Assembly (NCBI GenBank): GCA_937924855.1
Contig: CALEYQ010000071.1
Coordinates: 1 to 64,000 of the forward strand
Length of the DNA stretch: 64,000 nucleotides
Direction of reading: 5' to 3'
Source of the DNA: an uncultured Bacteroidota bacterium
GTDB lineage: Bacteria > Bacteroidota > Bacteroidia > JADZBD01
Shown: in pieces, positions 25,678-34,748 of the stretch
How the letters are laid out: every line of letters starts with the position of its first letter
How positions within the stretch are numbered: the first letter of the stretch is position 1
The notes under the pieces: generated by a model
The model's input: only the letters and a program-made list of their open reading frames with translations
The model's database searches: none
What the model was told of the DNA's origin: nothing
Program-made: the position numbers and the translations under genes

Positions 25678-27570
25678 ATGAGCATCATAATCGAAAAATT
25701 CGAAACCGAATTCAGTAAGTTACAGAGTCCGGAAGAACAGGTAGATGCTATACTGGCTTTTTCGCTCAATTACCTGGAATCGAAAAGAGAATATTGCCTG
25801 GAAAGGGCGAAAGCGGCTATGGAAATTTCCCTCAAAAGCAACTACAGGGATGGCATAGTGCTTTCAAAATTTCTGAACGCCTTTCTGCTTAACGAATACC
25901 ATGAATATGCCAAAGCCGAATCGGAGCTCAGAGATGCGATTTCAGGTTTTGATTCCTTGAAATCGATACGCGCAAAGGTTATTGCTTCTAATTTTCTGAG
26001 TTATTTTTTATGGTATATGGGTCGGTTTGATGAAGCCCTCTCTGTTATTTACAAAGCCCTTGAAATTACCGCCGATGTGGAAGATCCTCAGCCTGTTGGA
26101 TGGGTACATTATGCACTGGGAACCTTTCATCACGACCTAAATGATTTTTCACAAAGCCGGACCTATTTTGAAAAGGCTCTTGCCTTTTTTGAGAAAGCCA
26201 AATACCCCTATGGAATGGGCAGGAGTAAGAACGGGCTTGCCTCTCTCTTGATCCGGGAGGGAAAATACACTGAAGCCCGTGCTATACTTGAGGAATTGCT
26301 GGTTCTTTACCGTAACCTTGAAATGTCGGCTGCGGAAGGACGAACCCTCAGCGACCTTGGCGACATAGAATTTCGGGAAGGCCGGTTTGAGGACGCATAT
26401 TCCCTTTTCCGGGAAGCTCTTGATCTCAGGCGGAGAATAAATCACAAACAAGGCAAAACTACCTCCCTCATTCAGGTAGCCCAATGCCTTTTTGAACTTG
26501 GAAAAACCGATGAGGCTGAAAAAATAATTGCCGAAGGCCTTGAGATGGCCCGCGAAACGAATACCCGTGTCAAGCAAGCCCAATGCCTTCATCTTTTATA
26601 CCGGATTCATAAATCTAAGGGACAACCCGGCGAGGCCCTGACCTATATGGAAAAATTTTATGAGATTCGCTCTCAGGTTTATGGTGACCAGTCCGCAAAC
26701 AGAATAAAACAGATTCAAGCGGCTCATGCCTCTGCCTCGGCCCGGAAAGATGCGGAAATTGAACGCCTGAAAAACGTTGAACTAAAACAAGCCCACGATC
26801 AAATCCGGGAAAAAAACAAGGAGATTCTCGATAGCATTACCTATGCCCGCCGCCTCCAGGATGTGATACTTCCTGCCGAGACGGAAATTGAAAAATCATT
26901 TAAAGAGGCTTTTGTTTTGTATCAGCCCAAAGATATCGTTGCGGGCGATTTCTATTGGTTTCACCGGCAAAACGACTTTGTTTATTTTGCACTGGCCGAC
27001 TGTACCGGACACGGGGTTCCGGGTGCTTTGGTAAGCCTCATTTGTCACAACGCCCTGAACCGGGCCCTGCTGGAATATAAAATGGAAAGTCCGGGTGCTA
27101 TTTTGGATAAAACCCGGGAGGTGGTTACCGGTTTTTTTGGTAAAGGAAATCAGCATGTCAGAGACGGTATGGACATAGGGTTGTTTCGATATCATCCTCC
27201 TTCCCGTGAACTTGTAATTTCTTCGGCCAATATTTCATTCTGGATTTTTAATTCGCCCAATAATCTTCCTGAGAAAATTTCCGGACAAAAACAACCGGTT
27301 GCTTTTTTTGAGAACCCAAAACCCTTTTCAGAGCTCCGGATTAAAACCGGACAAGGCACAAGGATTTATGTTTCCTCGGATGGTTATTTCGATCAGTTCG
27401 GAGGACCGGCAGGGAAAAAACTGAAATCCGGGAATTTTTCAAAGATTTTGGGAGGTATACAGGGGCAGTCCCTGGACCGGCAAAGGGAAGAACTCCGGCA
27501 GAAATTTTTGGAATGGAAGGGAAGCCTTGAGCAGATAGATGATGTTTGTGTTGCGGGATTCACCTTTTAA
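25678..27570 (+). CDS. Cytoplasmic TPR-containing PP2C/SpoIIE-type phosphatase
   Basis: Starting at ATG 25678 (MSIIIEKFETEFS) this is a 630-residue soluble protein: TPRs about 50-360, a coiled coil about 360-410, then a PP2C-like domain. Metal-site motifs are intact: DIVAGDFYWF, LADCTGHGVPGA, DGMDIGL and SSDGYFDQFGG. There is no signal peptide or membrane segment, unlike its three relatives in this region. The 96 bases before this ATG stay open but contain a consensus promoter, so they are not counted as coding. The next phosphatase gene follows on the same strand after about 40 bases. Confidence 0.87.
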   Translation: MSIIIEKFETEFSKLQSPEEQVDAILAFSLNYLESKREYCLERAKAAMEISLKSNYRDGIVLSKFLNAFLLNEYHEYAKAESELRDAISGFDSLKSIRAKVIASNFLSYFLWYMGRFDEALSVIYKALEITADVEDPQPVGWVHYALGTFHHDLNDFSQSRTYFEKALAFFEKAKYPYGMGRSKNGLASLLIREGKYTEARAILEELLVLYRNLEMSAAEGRTLSDLGDIEFREGRFEDAYSLFREALDLRRRINHKQGKTTSLIQVAQCLFELGKTDEAEKIIAEGLEMARETNTRVKQAQCLHLLYRIHKSKGQPGEALTYMEKFYEIRSQVYGDQSANRIKQIQAAHASASARKDAEIERLKNVELKQAHDQIREKNKEILDSITYARRLQDVILPAETEIEKSFKEAFVLYQPKDIVAGDFYWFHRQNDFVYFALADCTGHGVPGALVSLICHNALNRALLEYKMESPGAILDKTREVVTGFFGKGNQHVRDGMDIGLFRYHPPSRELVISSANISFWIFNSPNNLPEKISGQKQPVAFFENPKPFSELRIKTGQGTRIYVSSDGYFDQFGGPAGKKLKSGNFSKILGGIQGQSLDRQREELRQKFLEWKGSLEQIDDVCVAGFTF

Positions 27571-27612
27571 ATTATCCGACATTCTCCTTTGATTTGTACC
27601 TTAGTATCCGGT

Positions 27613-29736
27613 ATGCGGATATTCCTGGTATTGTTTTTTATTCTCCCCTTTTTTTCCAATCAGGCATTGCGCTCACAAACGCGGAAAATTGATAGCTTGA
27701 AAATTGCTTTTGAAAATCAACCCGACGATACCAACAAAATAAGAACCGGCAACACTCTGATTTGGGACTTAAAAGATTTTGACCCGTCCAAAGGTATTGA
27801 GATTGGAGAAAGGGTAATGGAGCTTGCAAAAAAGCTGAACCACAAAAGGGGCCTTGCATTTTGTTATAACAATCTGGCGGTAATATATCTCGATAAGGGA
27901 GATTATCAGCAATCGCTGAAATATAATACCTGGTCGCTGGAAATTAAAAAGGAATTGAAACTGAAGGATAAAATTCCGGGTAGCCTCAACAATATAGGAT
28001 TGGTATATAAAAACATAGGCGAGTACGACAAAGCCTTGTCGTTTTATTTTGAAGCCCTTAAAGTAAACGAAGAACTCAGGAATAAGAAATGGATTGCCAC
28101 AAACCTTTCCAATATTGCCATTGTATATAAGGAAATGAAAAACTTTGAAAAGGCAGATGAGTATTACAAGCAAGCTTTAAAGGTTATTGATCCAAAGGAA
28201 GAGCCTGCCCAGTTTATGAATATTAATACCGGGCTGGGTAATTTATTCCTTCAAAAAAAGGAATATAAAAAGGCTATGGAGCACTATAGGAAAATTGAGG
28301 ATTTTCTTGAGGAGAATCCCAATCCCAGGAGTGAAGCCATTAATTATTCAAACATGGGCCTGGTTTATAACGGGGAAAGGAATCATGAAAAGGCGCTTGA
28401 ATATTTTCATAAGGCCCTGAGTATTTCCGAACGGCTCGGGGAAAAGACCAAGGTGGCTCTGCTTTCTGCAAACCTGGCCTCGGTTTATCTGGGCAAAAGG
28501 AAGTACCACGAAGCAAAAAAGTACGCTCAAAATTCTTTGGATTTAGCGCGGGCACTTTATGCCAGAAAGGAAATTTCTCTTGCCCTGGAGTATCTGGCCA
28601 AAGCCCAATACGGATTGGGAGCATATAAAGAAGCCTATGAAAATATGGAAGAATTCGCCTTGTATAATGACTCACTCCAAAAAACCGACAGGGAAAGCCG
28701 TTTTGCTGAGGTAGAGGCTCGTTACAAAATAAAAAACAGGGAACTGGAAATTGAAAATCTCCAAAAAGAGAATTTGCTGAAGGAATCTGAATTGCGATTT
28801 AAAGAAGATTCACTCCGCAAACAAAACATTTTAGTGCTCACCTTCGCCCTCGGGTTTATTATTACCGGTGTAATGGCCTGGTTTATTTTCCGGGGTTATA
28901 AAGCCAAAACGGAAGCTCATAAAATTATCAGTCGCCAAAAGGAAATTGTTGATCAGAAAAACAACGAAATTCTGGATTCCCTGACCTATGCCAAGCGACT
29001 GCAGGATGCTATTTTGCCTACACCTAACGAGATTAACCGGTTTTTCCCTGGTCATCAGTTGTTTTACCTCCCCAAAGATGTGGTGGCCGGCGATTTTTTC
29101 TGGGTGGATGAAAAAAACGATAATGGTGGGAACCCGGTATATTATTTTGCCGTAGCCGATTGTACGGGCCACGGTGTTCCCGGTGCCCTCGTAAGCGTGG
29201 TGTGTTCCAATGCCCTGCACCGCTCCCTGCATGAATTCAAAAAAATAAAGCCTGATGAATTGCTGGAAAAATGCCGGGATCTGGTTATTGAAACCTTCGA
29301 AAATTCCGAATCCCAGGTTCATGATGGAATGGATATTTCCGTGCTTGCTTTTAATTCTGCCACCCGCGAGATTCAATGGGCCGGAGCCAACCGTCCTTTA
29401 TGGGTTTCCTTGAAAAAGGAAAACGGGAAAATAAAATCCTTTGCCCCCGATAAACAATCTGTTTCTTCCGGTGAAATGCGTAATCCTTTCACCCTTCACA
29501 CTTTTTCTCCGGATCAGGGCGACCGTATTTTTTTGTTCACCGATGGTTTCGCCGATCAGTTCGGTGGACCTGAAGGAAAAAAGTATAAAACCAAAAACCT
29601 GAAACGCTTTCTGGAGAATTCCTTCAACAATCCCTTTACAGTAATGGGAAAAAGAATAAATGAAGAATTTTCAGGATGGAAAGGAAAATACGACCAGGTT
29701 GATGATGTTTGTGTGTTCTGTTTTGAAATATCCTGA
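27613..29736 (+). CDS. Membrane TPR-containing PP2C/SpoIIE-type phosphatase
   Basis: A 707-residue protein from ATG 27613 (MRIFLVLFFILPFFS, signal peptide). TPRs occupy about 60-370, followed by a coiled coil, one membrane segment (about 405-430, LTFALGFIITGVMAWFIF), the linker NNEILDSLTYAKRLQDAILP and the phosphatase domain with VAGDFFWV, VADCTGHGVPGA, DGMDISV and FTDGFADQFGG all intact. An upstream TTG at 27589 would add eight residues, but ATG gives the better signal peptide. TPRs would lie outside the inner membrane and the catalytic domain inside, suggesting transmembrane signalling. The MBL lipoprotein gene begins two bases after its stop. Confidence 0.87.
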   Translation: MRIFLVLFFILPFFSNQALRSQTRKIDSLKIAFENQPDDTNKIRTGNTLIWDLKDFDPSKGIEIGERVMELAKKLNHKRGLAFCYNNLAVIYLDKGDYQQSLKYNTWSLEIKKELKLKDKIPGSLNNIGLVYKNIGEYDKALSFYFEALKVNEELRNKKWIATNLSNIAIVYKEMKNFEKADEYYKQALKVIDPKEEPAQFMNINTGLGNLFLQKKEYKKAMEHYRKIEDFLEENPNPRSEAINYSNMGLVYNGERNHEKALEYFHKALSISERLGEKTKVALLSANLASVYLGKRKYHEAKKYAQNSLDLARALYARKEISLALEYLAKAQYGLGAYKEAYENMEEFALYNDSLQKTDRESRFAEVEARYKIKNRELEIENLQKENLLKESELRFKEDSLRKQNILVLTFALGFIITGVMAWFIFRGYKAKTEAHKIISRQKEIVDQKNNEILDSLTYAKRLQDAILPTPNEINRFFPGHQLFYLPKDVVAGDFFWVDEKNDNGGNPVYYFAVADCTGHGVPGALVSVVCSNALHRSLHEFKKIKPDELLEKCRDLVIETFENSESQVHDGMDISVLAFNSATREIQWAGANRPLWVSLKKENGKIKSFAPDKQSVSSGEMRNPFTLHTFSPDQGDRIFLFTDGFADQFGGPEGKKYKTKNLKRFLENSFNNPFTVMGKRINEEFSGWKGKYDQVDDVCVFCFEIS

Positions 29737-29738
29737 AT

Positions 29739-30683
29739 ATGCGGCAGCTATTTGTTTGCTTTTATAGTGTTTTGTTTTTCGCAGCCTGCGGACCTCCCAA
29801 ATCCAACCGCCTTCCGGTTCCCACCCAACCCTTTATTACCGTGCTGGGTATTGCACAGGATGCCGGATATCCACAGGCAGGCTGTAATAAAACCTGTTGT
29901 GCCGCCTACTGGTCAGGCATCAGGCCCAAAGCTATGGTGGCATCGCTGGGTATTGTTGATCCTGTCAGCGGACAAAAATGGCTGATTGATTGCACGCCTT
30001 CGTTTCCGGAACAATGGTATCGCATGGAGATGCTTCTCCCCGAAAAGACCTGGAGCGGTATTTTTTTAACCCATGCCCACATGGGACATTATGCCGGCCT
30101 CCTGCACCTGGGTCGTGAAGCCATGAACGCGCAGAAGATGCCCGTATTTTGCGATTCTGTTTTTGCCCGCTTCCTTGAAACGAATGGGCCTTTTTCGCAG
30201 TTGGTAAAACTGGAAAACATCGTTCTGCATCCCATTATGCCGGATCAAACCCTTACCCTGAACGAAAGGATTTCCATAACCCCATTTACCGTACCTCACC
30301 GGGATGAATTTTCCCCCACTTTCGGTTACCGGATTTCTTCCGCAGGAAAAAAAATTATTTTTATTCCTGATATCGATAAATGGGAAAAATGGGATTCGGA
30401 TATTGTTCAATGGGTTAAAGAGAACGACCTTCTTTTTTTAGACGGCACCTTTTTCCGGGAAGGTGAAATTCCGGGCCGAAACATGTCTGAAATTCCGCAT
30501 CCTTTTGTTTCTGAAACCATGCAGCTAATGGCAAAACTTCCCCCTGAAGAAAAGCAAAAAATCCATTTCATCCATTTTAATCATACCAACCCACTGATTT
30601 TTCCCGACAGCCCCGAAACGGAAGAAATAAAAAAAGCGGGCTTTAATTGTGCCCGCGAAGGAATGATGTTCGAACTGAATTAA
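29739..30683 (+). CDS. MBL-fold metallohydrolase lipoprotein (PqqB-like)
   Basis: A 314-residue protein with a type II signal peptide (lipobox FFAAC, Cys17) and a metallo-beta-lactamase fold resembling PqqB: segments VLGIAQDAGYPQAGC, HAHMGHYAGL (degenerate HxHxxH), TVPHRDEF and FIPDIDKW. The first histidine motif reads H-A-H-M-G-H, keeping three histidines. No other pqq genes are present, so PQQ synthesis is not implied; the substrate is unknown. It starts two bases after the phosphatase stop and overlaps the convergent dioxygenase by 4 bp. Confidence 0.8.
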   Translation: MRQLFVCFYSVLFFAACGPPKSNRLPVPTQPFITVLGIAQDAGYPQAGCNKTCCAAYWSGIRPKAMVASLGIVDPVSGQKWLIDCTPSFPEQWYRMEMLLPEKTWSGIFLTHAHMGHYAGLLHLGREAMNAQKMPVFCDSVFARFLETNGPFSQLVKLENIVLHPIMPDQTLTLNERISITPFTVPHRDEFSPTFGYRISSAGKKIIFIPDIDKWEKWDSDIVQWVKENDLLFLDGTFFREGEIPGRNMSEIPHPFVSETMQLMAKLPPEEKQKIHFIHFNHTNPLIFPDSPETEEIKKAGFNCAREGMMFELN

Positions 30684-31204
30684 ACCGGTTTGGATGGGGG
30701 CTCCATAACATGCCCGCACTTTTTACAGGTTCTAAGTTCCTCAGAACCATAAAACTCGGCAAAGGTTTCCTGAAACTGGGTCATGATATTGGTAAGCTGG
30801 AACTTTTTCTCGTAAAGTTTTTCATTGCATTTTTCACAAAACCACATCAGTCCGTCTTTTTCTCCCTCCCGGCGTTTGCGCTCCATTACCAGGCCAATGG
30901 TATTGGCACCGCGTTTGGGATTGTGGGGTACTTTGGGAGGCAATAAGAAAATATCCCCCTCTTTAATGGTTACCTCAACGGCTTTCCCGTTTTCCTGTAA
31001 TCCCACATTTATATCACCCTCCAGCTGATAAAAAAACTCCTCACTTTCGTTGTAATGGTAGTCCTTTCTGGAGTTTGGTCCTCCCACCACCATTACAATA
31101 AACTCGGTGTCTTCATAAACAACTTTGTTGCCAACGGGGGGCTTAAGCAAATGACGGTTTTCGTCGATCCACTTTTTGAAATTAAATGGTCTTTGTATGG
31201 GCAT
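30680..31204 (-). CDS. nbaC: 3-hydroxyanthranilate 3,4-dioxygenase
   Basis: A 174-residue cupin dioxygenase opening the ring of 3-hydroxyanthranilate. The catalytic iron ligands correspond to His50, Glu56 (DYHYNESEEFF) and a His in LPPKVPHNP, and the substrate arginines fit R46 and R-K in the KRGAN region. A C-terminal rubredoxin-like iron site is present: CEKC and CKKC. Length is typical. It is convergent with the MBL gene (4-bp overlap) and divergent from the SDR gene. Its substrate is the product of kynureninase on 3-hydroxykynurenine. Confidence 0.93.
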   Translation of the reverse strand: MPIQRPFNFKKWIDENRHLLKPPVGNKVVYEDTEFIVMVVGGPNSRKDYHYNESEEFFYQLEGDINVGLQENGKAVEVTIKEGDIFLLPPKVPHNPKRGANTIGLVMERKRREGEKDGLMWFCEKCNEKLYEKKFQLTNIMTQFQETFAEFYGSEELRTCKKCGHVMEPPSKPV

Positions 31205-31309
31205 TTTATGTTTACTTTAAATACCAAGATACTTACTTTGAGGCGTATTTAAAAATATTGGAATCATTTTTTAAATGGCGATTGGTTTATACAAGGGAGT
31301 AATATTTCC

Positions 31310-31317
31310 TAACTTAG
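31310..31317 (+). promoter_or_regulatory. Candidate -7 box TAACTTAG next to start codon
   Basis: TAACTTAG (one mismatch to TAnnTTTG) ends 4 bases before the ATG of the SDR gene, the same geometry as several other genes in the window. Confidence 0.35.
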
Positions 31318-31321
31318 TGGG

Positions 31322-32107
31322 ATGGATTTGAATTTAAAAGGTAAAACGGCCCTTGTCTGCGGAAGCACCCAGGGAATCGGTAAGGCCTGTGCCCTGGAAC
31401 TGGCCGGCCTGGGCGCAAGGGTTATTCTGATGGCCCGCAACACGGAAGCCCTGGAGGAAGTTCTGAAAGAACTGGATACCATTTCACGGCAAATTCACGG
31501 GTTTCTTGTTGCTGATTTTTCAAACCCCGGCCAGGTTAAAGATGCCATTCAGTCTTTTGTCAAGGGAAACCCGGTTCATATTCTGGTAAATAATACCGGA
31601 GGTCCTCCGGGCGGCCCTGCTGAATCCGCACCCGCCGAGGAATTTACCAAAGCCTTTTCCGCCCATCTGCTTTGCAACCATCACCTGATGCAGGCGGTTG
31701 TTCCCGGAATGAAGAGCAAACAATACGGCCGTATTATTAATATTATTTCTACTTCCGTAAAACAGCCCCTTAAAGGATTGGGTGTTTCAAACACCGTTAG
31801 AGGCGCAGTTGCCAACTGGAGTAAAACCCTTGCAGGAGAACTTGGCAGGTATGGTATTACCGTGAATAATGTGCTTCCCGGAGCCACCCTCACCGGTCGC
31901 CTTTCTTCCATCATTGAAACCCGTGCCGGAAAGGAAGGTCTTTCCAAAGATGAAATATCCCGTCACTTTTTAGAGGAAATTCCTATGGGAAGGTTTGGAA
32001 ATCCGGAAGAGATTGCGGCTGCTGTAGCTTTTCTTGCTTCACCCGCTGCGGCCTATATCAACGGAATAAATCTTCCGGTTGACGGGGGACGAACCGGTTG
32101 CTTATAA
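31322..32107 (+). CDS. Atypical short-chain dehydrogenase/reductase
   Basis: A 261-residue SDR-fold protein with the cofactor motif GSTQGIGKA (GxxxGxG) and NNTGGPPGG in place of NNAG. The usual active-site YxxxK is not seen: after the Ser (INIISTSVKQ) the expected region reads LGVSNTVRGAVANW, so Tyr and Lys are missing or replaced. Relatives with the same GVSNTxRGA segment sit beside the dioxygenase in other Bacteroidota, as I recall them, which suggests a conserved link to kynurenine breakdown. Whether it is an active redox enzyme is uncertain. Its stop overlaps the convergent TMTC-like gene by 6 bp. Confidence 0.83.
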   Translation: MDLNLKGKTALVCGSTQGIGKACALELAGLGARVILMARNTEALEEVLKELDTISRQIHGFLVADFSNPGQVKDAIQSFVKGNPVHILVNNTGGPPGGPAESAPAEEFTKAFSAHLLCNHHLMQAVVPGMKSKQYGRIINIISTSVKQPLKGLGVSNTVRGAVANWSKTLAGELGRYGITVNNVLPGATLTGRLSSIIETRAGKEGLSKDEISRHFLEEIPMGRFGNPEEIAAAVAFLASPAAAYINGINLPVDGGRTGCL

Positions 32108-33733
32108 TCCGGCCTTCTTTTTTGCAACTTCTTCTTTCAGCACCCTGATAAATTCAGGATCTACCGGATATCCCAGTTCCTGTGCCTTCAATGCATCGGA
32201 CAACGCAGCTTCATAATTTCCTGCCGTAAACCAGGTGCCTGCCCTGTTATGCCAGGCTTGTTTTAAATTCGGATTCAGTTTAATTGCCGTGGAATAGTCT
32301 TCAATGGCTTCATTCAGTTTTCCCTGATAATAATGAGCCAGTCCCCGGTTATAATACGCATCGGGGTAATCCGGTTTCAGGGCAATGGCTTTGTTGAGGT
32401 AAAAAATTCCCTGATCGTAATTTTTTTCAAGATTGTACGCATCGCCGAAATTATTGTAAATCTTAGGCGAACGCTGGTCTTTTTTCTCGGCATCGGTCCA
32501 TAAAGTAATGCTGTCTTTCCAGATTTTTATGCGTTCGCCGGTAAGCCATGTTAGAAGTGCAAGAAAAAAACAGGCCAGCACCACCGGAACTTTATTGCCG
32601 GGCATTTTTTTATCACGCCAGGTAACCAATAACGAGAAAATGGCAAACCCAAGTCCAATATGCGGAAGGTAACTGTAACGGTCGGCCATTACGGCGCCAC
32701 CCACGGGTAATAGTTGCAAAACAAGAATGGCCGTAATCAGGAAAAACCCCCCACCAAAAACCAAATCCCGGTTCCCACGGTACTTAAAAACGAGAAATGT
32801 TAGGCCCGCAACAACCACAGGGGCTAAATAGTAAAGGGGTCCCATTTCACCTTTCACAGGAAAGGAATAAAAGCAGGACAGGTTTACGGGCGCAAAAAAT
32901 TTTGCCACATACATCATCACGCCGTAACAGGCAAACAAAATGCGTTCTCCTAGATGATACATGTCGTTGCCCTGAATGGCTTCAAATTCTTTTTGAGCTT
33001 CAATGGCCCGTAGTCCGAAATATACCGAAAGGGCAAAAAGAGGAATTTTTTCCAAAAACATCTTTTTATAATCCCGTCTTCCCATATACCAGTCGCAAAG
33101 TAATAATGCTAATGGAAGGGTAACGGTAACGGCTTTCGAGAACAGGCCCCCGAGAAAAAGCGTTGCGGTAAGCACCCAGGCCACAAGATCTTTGCCTTGT
33201 TTTCTGAAATACACCCAGCTTACCAATGCGCCCAGATAAAATAAAGAGTAAAGCACATCTTTTCTTTCTGCCGCCCAGGCAACGCTCTCTACATGCATGG
33301 GATGCAGGGCAAAGGCGGCTGCCGTGAGGGTAGCGACCAGATTATTGCCCGACAAAAAATAAAGGAACAGATAAACAAGCAGGGCGTTGAAAATATGCAA
33401 CCACATATTGGTCCGGTGAAAAGGAAGAGGATCTGTTTCGCCCGTAACGGGATCAAACGCCGATTGATAATTCCAGGCCAGGGTAAGCATGGTTAAGGGA
33501 TGAAAGTTTCCCATAACATGAGGTTTTTCCACAAAATGTTTTTTAAAGGAAGCGTCCGCCAGATCCTTATTGTAAGTAATGTATTCCTGATCGTCCCAAT
33601 TGGTGAGTTTGTTTTTCAGAGAGGGTTGATAGATCAGCCAGGTAGCGGCAAGGACTAATAAAATCCCCAGCCAGGCTTGCTTTCCGGGCAGGCTTTTCTT
33701 TTCAGTTTTTTTAAGGGGCGTTTTTTTTCCCAT
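32102..33733 (-). CDS. TMTC-like membrane protein with C-terminal TPRs (second copy)
   Basis: A 543-residue protein with around ten membrane segments and three TPRs at about 425-530. Family marks: the acidic pair TNWDDQEYI in the first loop and HPMHVESVAWAAERKDV, equivalent to HPIHTEVVANIKSRDE in the paralogue at 23536-25518. It probably transfers a sugar from a lipid donor to exported protein, but acceptor and sugar are unknown. It is a single gene on the minus strand, divergent from the T9SS protein at 33789. Confidence 0.82.
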   Translation of the reverse strand: MGKKTPLKKTEKKSLPGKQAWLGILLVLAATWLIYQPSLKNKLTNWDDQEYITYNKDLADASFKKHFVEKPHVMGNFHPLTMLTLAWNYQSAFDPVTGETDPLPFHRTNMWLHIFNALLVYLFLYFLSGNNLVATLTAAAFALHPMHVESVAWAAERKDVLYSLFYLGALVSWVYFRKQGKDLVAWVLTATLFLGGLFSKAVTVTLPLALLLCDWYMGRRDYKKMFLEKIPLFALSVYFGLRAIEAQKEFEAIQGNDMYHLGERILFACYGVMMYVAKFFAPVNLSCFYSFPVKGEMGPLYYLAPVVVAGLTFLVFKYRGNRDLVFGGGFFLITAILVLQLLPVGGAVMADRYSYLPHIGLGFAIFSLLVTWRDKKMPGNKVPVVLACFFLALLTWLTGERIKIWKDSITLWTDAEKKDQRSPKIYNNFGDAYNLEKNYDQGIFYLNKAIALKPDYPDAYYNRGLAHYYQGKLNEAIEDYSTAIKLNPNLKQAWHNRAGTWFTAGNYEAALSDALKAQELGYPVDPEFIRVLKEEVAKKKAGL

Positions 33734-33770
33734 CCGGGAATATTTATTTTTCCGAAAGATAAGAATTGCC

Positions 33771-33778
33771 TACATTAG
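33771..33778 (+). promoter_or_regulatory. Candidate -7 box TACATTAG
   Basis: TACATTAG lies 10 bases before the ATG of the T9SS protein gene and has one mismatch to TAnnTTTG. The -33 box is not evident. Confidence 0.35.
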
Positions 33779-33788
33779 AGAAAAAAGC

Positions 33789-34748
33789 ATGAAAACTATT
33801 TTGTTTTTAGTCCAGTTTGGCTCATTTACGGCTTTCTCTCAGCCTTATTTTTATATGCCTGCCCTGGGCACCTATCAAGCCCTTTCCGGGGAAACGGTTT
33901 TTTCTTCAACCACTCCCTGGTCGCCCTTTCAAACTTTCATTGTTCCCCTGGGTTTTACCTTTCAGTATATGGGAACAAATTATACCTCCATTCGGGTGGA
34001 AGGAAGTGGTTTTACTTATTTCGATGCAAACTATTACCATTTGTTAAATCCCTTTACGGTTCAGTTGCGTGACCGGGGAACTTCTACGCCAACTTCACTA
34101 AGTCCCCTTTCATATAAAATGGAAGGAAGCGCTCCTAACCGCATTGGAAAAATTCAATGGGCCAACTGTTCTTTTGCAGGTGATACGGCTTCAAATGTGA
34201 ATTTTCAACTCTGGCTGTTTGAAGGCAGCAATCATGTGGAAGTACATATGGGGCCCTCAACCATTGTAAATCCCTCCGCAGCCTATTCAGGAAACGGAAG
34301 CCCGGGACCACTCATTGGCTTGTTTAAATATACTTCGGCATCTAATTGTTCCTATAGTCTTTCGCTTTATGGACCGGCCTCCAATCCTCTGGACACCAAC
34401 CGGACCGGAAACATTAATTTTTTTGGGCTCACCCTTAATGGTACTCCGTCATCCGGTAGTATTTTTAAATTTTTTCCGGGATCACTGGGGATGGATGATT
34501 TGTCCGAAGAAAAAATCTTCTTTTTTCCTAATCCTTCCACGGGAACAATACAATTTAACTCAGGAAGCGCAGAGCCGGTGGTAATCCGCATTTATTCAGG
34601 CACAGGACAAAAGCGGTATGAAGGAGTGATAAATCTCTCAGAGAATTTTAGAATTCCTGAAGATATAGGTTCGGGAATTTATTTTTTGGAGGCGGTGGGA
34701 ACCGATGCGGTGTGGCTCCGTAAAAAGCTGATTCTGGTCCGGGAGTAA
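33789..34748 (+). CDS. Secreted T9SS-sorted protein of unknown function
   Basis: A 319-residue exported protein: signal peptide (MKTILFLVQFGSFTAFSQ), a beta-rich middle region of about 220 residues (segments FTFQYMGTNYTSIRVEGSG and NFQLWLFEGSNHVEVHMG), and a C-terminal T9SS sorting domain (about 245-319; FFFPNPSTGTIQF, SGIYFLEAVG). I do not recognise the middle domain. Its stop (34748) is immediately adjacent to the stop of the convergent response regulator (34749). Confidence 0.8.
   Translation: MKTILFLVQFGSFTAFSQPYFYMPALGTYQALSGETVFSSTTPWSPFQTFIVPLGFTFQYMGTNYTSIRVEGSGFTYFDANYYHLLNPFTVQLRDRGTSTPTSLSPLSYKMEGSAPNRIGKIQWANCSFAGDTASNVNFQLWLFEGSNHVEVHMGPSTIVNPSAAYSGNGSPGPLIGLFKYTSASNCSYSLSLYGPASNPLDTNRTGNINFFGLTLNGTPSSGSIFKFFPGSLGMDDLSEEKIFFFPNPSTGTIQFNSGSAEPVVIRIYSGTGQKRYEGVINLSENFRIPEDIGSGIYFLEAVGTDAVWLRKKLILVRE

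Noticed and set aside
29739..30683. PQQ biosynthesis role for the PqqB-like protein
   Set aside because: It is a lipoprotein, and no pqqA, pqqC, pqqD or pqqE is in the window; the similarity is to the fold family only.
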